Position numbers and translations under genes: made by a program. Positions 27,914-31,443 of a stretch of DNA of 31,443 nucleotides are shown here, in pieces (positions within the stretch are counted from its first letter, which is position 1; each line of letters starts with the position of its first letter). The DNA is from Alphaproteobacteria bacterium. Its GTDB lineage: Bacteria > Pseudomonadota > Alphaproteobacteria > UBA6615. The notes beneath the pieces were generated by a model, which saw only the letters and a program-made list of their open reading frames with translations, ran no database searches and was not told where the DNA came from. The stretch spans positions 1-31,443 of the forward strand of contig JABDJY010000448.1 of NCBI GenBank assembly GCA_013003285.1, read 5' to 3'.

Positions 27914-28582
27914 ATGAACAAAATCTATTTCATCGCTGCCGCCGGATTGTTTGCCGCAGGTCTCGCGCCGGAAGCGAATGCGGAAGAACCTCAACTCGCC
28001 ATGAGAAATGGCACTCTGGAGACGATGGTTCGCACCGACTTCGATTCAACCTGGGATGAATTGGTGAGCGAACTCGAGGGGCGCGACTACGAGATCGGCA
28101 CGCTCGCGAAGCAAGATCGCACCATGCAGGTGTTGTTCCAGGCGACGATACCGTCCCACTTTGTGGATTGCGGTGAGATTTCAGTGAGTTCCAAACATTC
28201 GCAGTTTGGTGACCGCAATTACAAATTCTTGGCGGCAAATTCGGTGCGCTATCTTGTGGCCGACGAAAGAGTCGATGAATTGGTCGATGTGGAACGCCGC
28301 ACCAATCTCAATGCGATTGCAAATATATCCCTGACCCCGGTGGGTCAGGGGACGATGGTTCGCGTCGACGCTGTCTATTCTATGAACTTTAGAACCCGCG
28401 AATTTGGCCGCAACATCGAGCCGCGTAAATCCGACGAGACCTTGAACTTCGATAGTGCGGTGGGCGCCAGTACGCTTGAGAGCGTTCGTCAGGGCGCGAC
28501 GTCAAAAACGGTTACCGTCGAATGCCGCGCCAATGGAACCTTCGAGCGCAACATCGTGTCGGTACTCGGCAACGCGAGCTAG
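27914..28582 (+). CDS. Exported protein, paralogue 2 of a tandem pair
   Basis: A 222-residue protein closely related to the lipoprotein just upstream; about half the aligned residues match by eye, including VDCGEIS, YLVADERVDELVDVERRTNLNA, MNFRTREFGRNIE and VTVEC. The signal peptide differs: residues 1-23 end in ANA before EEP with no lipobox Cys, so this copy should be soluble in the periplasm. Both conserved Cys are retained. The 158-base A/T-rich gap suggests its own promoter. The pair probably arose by duplication and split into lipid-anchored and soluble forms. Confidence 0.82.
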   Translation: MNKIYFIAAAGLFAAGLAPEANAEEPQLAMRNGTLETMVRTDFDSTWDELVSELEGRDYEIGTLAKQDRTMQVLFQATIPSHFVDCGEISVSSKHSQFGDRNYKFLAANSVRYLVADERVDELVDVERRTNLNAIANISLTPVGQGTMVRVDAVYSMNFRTREFGRNIEPRKSDETLNFDSAVGASTLESVRQGATSKTVTVECRANGTFERNIVSVLGNAS

Positions 28583-28662
28583 TCTATCGAATGCCGTCCT
28601 AACGCATACTGACAGCAGTCGTTGCGGTTTTACCGGGTCGTGATTTGTGGCACCATGGCGCG

Positions 28663-30159
28663 ATGAGACTTTTATTCTATATTTTTGTACTCGCCGTTCT
28701 CGCAACGCCTGCGGGGGCTCAGGATTTTAAGACCGGTCTCGCGGCGTATGATCGCGGAGATTTCGCCGCGGCGCTGAAAGAATGGCGCCCCTTGGCGGAG
28801 CGCGGTGACGCCCGGGCCCAGTACAATTTGGGTGTGGTTCTGTTCAATGGGCAGGGTGTGCCGCACGATCCGGTCAAGGCTGTCGAATGGTATCGCGCGG
28901 CGGCCGACCAGGGCTATGGTCCGGCCCAGGCCAATCTTTCTTTCATGTACGAGACCGGCCAAGGCCTACTGCAGAACTATATCGAGGCCTACAAATGGTC
29001 GACTTTAGCAGCAAGTCATGGCGTAAACGTGCGTCGGACGTTGGACAGCCTCGCGGCCAAGATGACTCCGGCGCAAATTGCCGACGCCGAACAAGCCGCA
29101 GCGACATGGAAACCTCGGCTTTCTGAAAATGCCCCGCCCTTGCCCGCGGCGGCGAATAGAGATGCCATAGGTTCGGCACGTGCAAATGTAGCAACCATCG
29201 GTCCGTCACGCGAGAAAGTGCGTGAAGCACAATCTTTGCTCAACGCCCTTGGGTTTAACGTTGGCGGTGCCGACGGTGTTGCCGGCCGGCAAACGCGTGC
29301 GGCGGTACGCGAATACCAAAGCAAAAACGATTTGCCTGTCACCGGAGCCATCGACGACGAACTTCTCGCGCAATTAACGGCGGCACAGGCGGCCGCGAAA
29401 TCAGCGCCCGCCGCTGAAGTGGCCGACACGAAGGCGGCGGATAAGCCCACCATAGCCGAGGAAGAAATCGCCACACGCCCGCCTGAAAACACGCCGACGA
29501 CATCGCCCGAGCCGGCGCCAATTCCCAACCCAACGCCAGCACCGGCTGCCAAGGCTCCAACGGCCGAGACACCTCCTGCAGGCGCGCAAGATTGCGATCA
29601 ACTAGCCGCGCATCCCGCCGATGTGCTTCGACCCCAAGACGTGCCAGGCGTACCGTTCAGCGACATCGACGCGGATCGCGCGGTGCGAGCCTGCGAGGCC
29701 GCGCTGGCGCTTAATGCCGATGATATGCGCCTGCAACTGCAACTCGCACGCAGCCTGCATAAGGCCGAACGTCTGGATGAAGCGGTGGTGTACTATCAGC
29801 AGGCTGGCCTGCAGGGACACCCGCTGGCGCAAAAAACCTTAGGTTTTGCCTATGCCAACGGATTGGGGGTGGCCCAGGATTTTTCCAAGACGGCGCAGTG
29901 GCACCAGTTAGCGGCCGAGCAGGGTGACCGCGATGCGCAGCACAATCTCGGATATTTGTATGCTGCCGGGCAAGGCGTCGAGCAGGATCTGGTTCTAGCG
30001 CATATGTGGTACAATATTGCCGCGGCCCATGAGAGCCCCGGCGCGGCGGAAAGCCGAGACGTTCTGGTTGCAAGGATGACGGAAGAACAAATCGAGGAGG
30101 CCGAACGCCGCGCCTTGGCGTGGTTCGACATCCATCTCGAGACGCTTGAGTTGCGGTAA
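28663..30159 (+). CDS. Sel1-repeat protein with a central peptidoglycan-binding domain
   Basis: A 498-residue exported protein. Residues 1-19 form a signal peptide (AGA before QDF). Sel1-like repeats span about 30-120 (ARAQYNLGVVLFNGQGVPHD type). A peptidoglycan-binding domain (PG_binding_1) spans about 185-245 (VREAQSLLNALGF, then ADGVAGRQTRAAVREYQ). A Pro/Ala/Thr linker runs to about 315, then a TPR-like helical part and more Sel1 repeats (about 380-480, with LAQKTLGFAYANGLG and AQHNLGYLYAAGQG). Sel1 arrays usually bind partner proteins, so it is probably a cell-wall-tethered scaffold in the periplasm. I chose ATG 28663 over TTG 28645 because the signal peptide begins there. It follows the paralogue pair by 80 bases. 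Confidence 0.85.
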   Translation: MRLLFYIFVLAVLATPAGAQDFKTGLAAYDRGDFAAALKEWRPLAERGDARAQYNLGVVLFNGQGVPHDPVKAVEWYRAAADQGYGPAQANLSFMYETGQGLLQNYIEAYKWSTLAASHGVNVRRTLDSLAAKMTPAQIADAEQAAATWKPRLSENAPPLPAAANRDAIGSARANVATIGPSREKVREAQSLLNALGFNVGGADGVAGRQTRAAVREYQSKNDLPVTGAIDDELLAQLTAAQAAAKSAPAAEVADTKAADKPTIAEEEIATRPPENTPTTSPEPAPIPNPTPAPAAKAPTAETPPAGAQDCDQLAAHPADVLRPQDVPGVPFSDIDADRAVRACEAALALNADDMRLQLQLARSLHKAERLDEAVVYYQQAGLQGHPLAQKTLGFAYANGLGVAQDFSKTAQWHQLAAEQGDRDAQHNLGYLYAAGQGVEQDLVLAHMWYNIAAAHESPGAAESRDVLVARMTEEQIEEAERRALAWFDIHLETLELR

Positions 30160-30244
30160 ATTTTTCGTCCGGCTAGCTGCCATTTGACCTCTCCGCCGGT
30201 TACACTTGCCCTTTGCTGATGAAACCCTTTGCAGGAGTCTCGCC

Positions 30245-31120
30245 ATGGCGAATTTCGTTATCGAACCACATTTCAGACTGCACGAATGGGTGGCCGAGGA
30301 ACTGGGCTTCTTCAAGGATGAAGGACTCGATTATGAGTTCCATGAGAAAGTGCGCTCCAGCGATGGGGCGATCCACAAAACCGACGAAAAGGTCGGCGCC
30401 TATCAGTCGATCGAAGAGGGCCGCGGATCCACAGTTTCCTGCGCTTGCCATTGGACGGTCAATGTCGCGGCATCGACTGGGCATACGCAGATATTTGCCG
30501 ACGCTTATTCGGTAGCGCCGTCGGGGATCTTTGTACCGGCCGATTCCGAAGTGAAGACCGCGGAGGATCTCGCCGGAGTGCCGATCTCTGTGGGATTTCA
30601 ATCGGGCAGCCACTATTCGACCATTCAGACTCTAGAACGCTTTCTCGATGCCGATGACATCAACCTGTCGTTTCACGACGGTATGCTGTTCAACCGGATG
30701 GAATTATTAATCGACGGCACGGTACCGGCCGCGTCGCTATTCAGCGGCCCGTACTATTTCGCCGAGCAGTTGGGATTTCGGAAAATCGTCGATACCACCT
30801 TCATGATCGCGGCGAACATCAAACCCGACACCGATCCTGAGGATATTCGAAAATACTATGCCGCCCTGAAAAAGGCGCAGATCGAAATCGATCTGCGGCC
30901 CGAACTCTACACCCATTATTACACCAACGAATTTCCGGAACGCTTCCACGACCGTATGGATACACGGCGTTGGGGCCCCGGCGAGCGCATCGTGTTCGAG
31001 GATTATAGTAAGGAGACATACGAAAAGTCCTTCGAATGGATCGCTGAGCACGAAATTTTCGCCGAGGGCGAAATGGGGCACGGCGACTACGAGAAGGCGA
31101 TCTTCACGCTTTCGCCCTGA
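30245..31120 (+). CDS. NMT1/SsuA-type substrate-binding-protein-like protein without a signal peptide
   Basis: A 291-residue protein with the type II periplasmic-binding fold of the ABC substrate-binding NMT1/THI5-like group: FRLHEWVAEELGFFKDEGLDY at the start, then VSVGFQSGSHYST-like and ELLIDGTVPAASLFSGPYY segments, and RPELYTHYYTNEFPERFHDRMDTRRWGPGERI near the end. The start at 30245 has AGGAG 8 bases upstream and is directly followed by the fold, so there is no export signal. An upstream in-frame ATG-type start does not create one. A Cys/His knot SCACHW (C66, C68, H69) is unusual for a transport receptor. This points to a cytoplasmic sensor or an enzyme rather than a transporter part (inference). 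No ABC transporter genes are nearby. It converges on a flavoprotein monooxygenase. Confidence 0.75.
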   Translation: MANFVIEPHFRLHEWVAEELGFFKDEGLDYEFHEKVRSSDGAIHKTDEKVGAYQSIEEGRGSTVSCACHWTVNVAASTGHTQIFADAYSVAPSGIFVPADSEVKTAEDLAGVPISVGFQSGSHYSTIQTLERFLDADDINLSFHDGMLFNRMELLIDGTVPAASLFSGPYYFAEQLGFRKIVDTTFMIAANIKPDTDPEDIRKYYAALKKAQIEIDLRPELYTHYYTNEFPERFHDRMDTRRWGPGERIVFEDYSKETYEKSFEWIAEHEIFAEGEMGHGDYEKAIFTLSP

Positions 31121-31127
31121 GGGGCGA

Positions 31128-31443
31128 TTAGCCGCCGATAACTTGTGAAATTAGGCCGTCGGCATCGGCGGGTTCAGTGATGCCGCGCCAGGCGATGTGC
31201 TGATCGGGCCGAACGAGCACCAGGTCGCGCCGGTATAAATCGCGAACACCGTCATCGGTCACTGTCACCACATGCAACGGCACACCGCGTGCGGCAGCTG
31301 CGGCAGCCAATCCAGCACCATCGGGCGCCGTCTCGGCCAACCGCAACAAGGTGAACCCAGGCCCGAATACATCGAACAGGGCGCGCCCGTCGCTGAGCCA
31401 GTGATGTGGTGCGCGGCCCCCGGGGACACTGGAGGGGCAATAC
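31128..31443 (-). CDS. FAD-dependent aromatic monooxygenase, C-terminal part (partial)
   Basis: The open frame enters from the right edge and ends at TAA 31128-31130; about 104 codons are visible. It reads GGRAPHHWLSDGRALFDVFG, then VHVVTV-like strands and RDLVLVRPDQHIAWRG before the end. This is the C-terminal thioredoxin-like domain of PheA/TfdB/MhpA-type flavin monooxygenases (phenol or hydroxyphenylpropionate hydroxylases), with the usual LVRPDQHxAWR signature. The catalytic FAD domain lies outside the window. It converges on the binding-protein-like gene, 7 bases apart. Confidence 0.85.
   Translation of the reverse strand, partial: YCPSSVPGGRAPHHWLSDGRALFDVFGPGFTLLRLAETAPDGAGLAAAAAARGVPLHVVTVTDDGVRDLYRRDLVLVRPDQHIAWRGITEPADADGLISQVIGG

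Overview
This 31.4 kb window looks like chromosomal DNA of an alphaproteobacterium, probably a free-living heterotroph of Rhodospirillales type. The evidence is the fairly high GC content, dense gene packing with short gaps, GGAG-type ribosome binding sites, and the mix of families (ZntB/CorA, MscS, GFA, VOC, HCCA-isomerase, EamA, RTX surface protein, a lysine-rich 56-residue protein). I see no rRNA, tRNA, insertion sequence, phage gene or CRISPR array, so the taxonomic guess rests on gene content only. No gene-free stretch exceeds 300 bases.

Layout. (1) 1-5250, minus strand: DM13-domain membrane protein, membrane-anchored FMN-binding glutamate-synthase-like protein, acetolactate-synthase-like ThDP enzyme and an aldehyde dehydrogenase. 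The last runs off the left edge and carries a one-base frameshift in a 6-A run. (2) 5532-8949, plus strand: two small exported proteins of unknown function, then a ZntB-like transporter and an MscS channel. (3) 8946-9869, minus strand: an EamA permease interrupted by one TGA in place of an expected tryptophan codon. (4) 10036-13368, plus strand: a periplasmic ethylbenzene-dehydrogenase-type haem-binding-domain protein followed by a hybrid histidine kinase. (5) 13369-19121, plus strand: a 276-bp leader with two dyad symmetries, a 1457-residue RTX/FG-GAP surface protein and a TIGR03032 protein. (6) 19298-21749: a cysteine-cluster protein, a polytopic membrane protein with intramembrane histidines on the minus strand, and a small acidic protein.

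(7) 21764-24926: a minus-strand operon (VOC protein, two-barrel PNPOx-like protein, HCCA-isomerase-like GST-kappa/DsbA-fold protein) divergent from a LysR regulator, with a 12-bp palindrome next to the LysR start. This reads as a regulated xenobiotic or aromatic pathway. (8) 24929-26940: GFA-family protein, a 56-residue basic protein, dienelactone hydrolase and a cupin. (9) 27105-30159, plus strand: two tandem paralogues of an envelope protein (one lipoprotein, one cleaved export) and a Sel1/peptidoglycan-binding protein. (10) 30245-31443: a substrate-binding-protein-like protein without a signal peptide, convergent with the C-terminal end of a flavoprotein aromatic monooxygenase.

The most interesting parts are the RTX/FG-GAP locus with its leader and TIGR03032 partner, the haem-domain protein plus kinase pair, the membrane protein with metal-site-like histidines, the unexported binding-protein-like gene, and the conserved-looking glutamate-synthase/ThDP-enzyme/aldehyde-dehydrogenase cluster. 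No proven new system is visible; these are leads.
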